A DNA stretch of 64,000 nt from Saccharolobus shibatae B12 (GTDB lineage Archaea > Thermoproteota > Thermoprotei_A > Sulfolobales > Sulfolobaceae), in the NCBI RefSeq assembly GCF_019175345.1, contig NZ_CP077717.1, positions 1,216,001-1,280,000 of the forward strand, given 5' to 3'. A model generated the notes under the pieces. The model did not search any database. It saw nothing but the letters and a program-made list of their open reading frames with translations, and was not told the origin of the DNA. A program made the position numbers and the translations under genes. Positions 63,469 through 64,000 of the stretch are shown here, piece by piece. The first letter of the stretch is position 1. Each line of letters opens with the position of its first letter.

Positions 63469-64000
63469 AGAGACTGTCCCGAGTGCAAATAATTGAATAA
63501 ATCTATGTACAAGTTTATGGAGAATTATTCAAAAGAAAAGATGAACAACTGAGAAATTTTGAATTTTCACTTCACGTTAAAAGTGGAGTAATACTTAAAG
63601 GGAACCGGGAAAATGTAGTACGAGGACCTATGAAACCATGGGTTCAATATTACAACGGCCCCCTATGAACACTTATCATCAAGGCATAAAATACTCGTGA
63701 AAATGAATTACGTGCTTATCACGTCTGAAATTCTGTCTCATCTCTCTGACTTGTTCATATTGAGGGCGTTAATAGTGATGGTCGTGTGGACGTGTTCTTA
63801 CAGGGACGTGCGGAGCTATTACGAGACGGACGTGGTAGTAAGGTGGTTCCTGGGCGAGTGCAAGTCAAAGTCTGAAATACACAGGAGGACAAAGAAATTT
63901 AGGAAAGAGCTCAAGACCGCGTTCAAGGAGTACGCTAAGGAGCTTGAAGATAAGTTGAGCAAGTTTGCTGGCTACTTGCCGAGTAGCGCGTTGTTCGGTA
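63469..64000 (+). mobile_element. IS5-like element, 5' part, running off the right edge
   Basis: AGAGACTGTCCCGAGTGC and the leader seen at 19789 and 36895, then transposase coding sequence: KPWVQYYNGPL, a small deletion with loss of frame at about 63665, then SSRHKILVKMNYVLITSEIL ... YRDVRSYYETDVVVRWFLGE ... YLPSSALFG at the window edge. The missing residues correspond to the VPYEE of the 36.7-kb copy, so this copy is also defective. Confidence 0.8.

Noticed and set aside
1-64000. tRNA, rRNA and CRISPR arrays
   Set aside because: I looked for tRNA-like GGTTCRA arms with acceptor stems, rRNA blocks and spaced palindromic repeats and saw none that held up; small C/D box RNAs cannot be excluded by eye.

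Overview
The window is a crenarchaeal chromosome segment, most likely from Saccharolobus (Sulfolobus) islandicus or a close relative of S. solfataricus. The alcohol dehydrogenase at 8103 carries every zinc ligand of the characterised S. solfataricus enzyme and is almost the same protein. The sequence is AT-rich, several genes look leaderless behind TATA boxes, and the insertion sequences are of the Sulfolobus ISC types (names here are from memory and from element length, not from a search).

Layout. 1-12.9 kb is mostly metabolic: an aldehyde/P5C dehydrogenase running off the left edge, a hydratase-like protein, a glucan phosphorylase-like GT-B enzyme, a GH12 endoglucanase, an MFS transporter, a crotonase, NAD-dependent alcohol dehydrogenase, GTP-dependent PEP carboxykinase and a TIGR00266/AIM24 protein. 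13-20.5 kb alternates mobile elements with toxin-antitoxin pairs (AbrB/PIN, RHH/PIN, HEPN/nucleotidyltransferase). 20.6-24.4 kb is a dTDP-L-rhamnose cassette (rmlB, rmlA, rmlD, then rmlC). 24.5-54.6 kb is an insertion-sequence graveyard: four 1340-bp TnpB elements, two 1222-bp ISH3-type elements, IS110, IS5-like, IS256-like and IS1-like copies and fragments, several MITE families, more VapBC pairs (many broken), two archaeal ATPases and nuclease-like proteins. 55-62.6 kb is a decaying surface-glycan locus (broken polymerase-like membrane protein, flippase, PAPS-reductase-family protein, frameshifted FkbM methyltransferase, PIG-L deacetylase, glycosyltransferase 2). The right edge has an IS256-type element cut by an IS5-like element.

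Most notable observations. (1) The 1187-bp IS110-family element (ISC1190-like) has a structured leader upstream of its recombinase that reads as a bridge RNA. Its guide segments match both the observed insertion site and the element's own end. A diverged copy at 46.4 kb has a different target guide, and that guide matches its own different insertion site. (2) A 355-bp transposase-less IS200/IS605-type element sits directly 3' of TTAC at three loci. In two of them an IS110 copy is inserted near its right end; the third is the empty version, which defines both elements to the base. (3) Removing the TnpB or 355-bp elements in silico restores reading frames in three host genes (two PIN toxins and a two-domain nuclease-like protein), giving exact element ends and the candidate TAM/target motifs TTAT and TTAC. 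(4) Both archaeal ATPase genes have conspicuous palindromic or tandem repeats lying on or next to their start codons.
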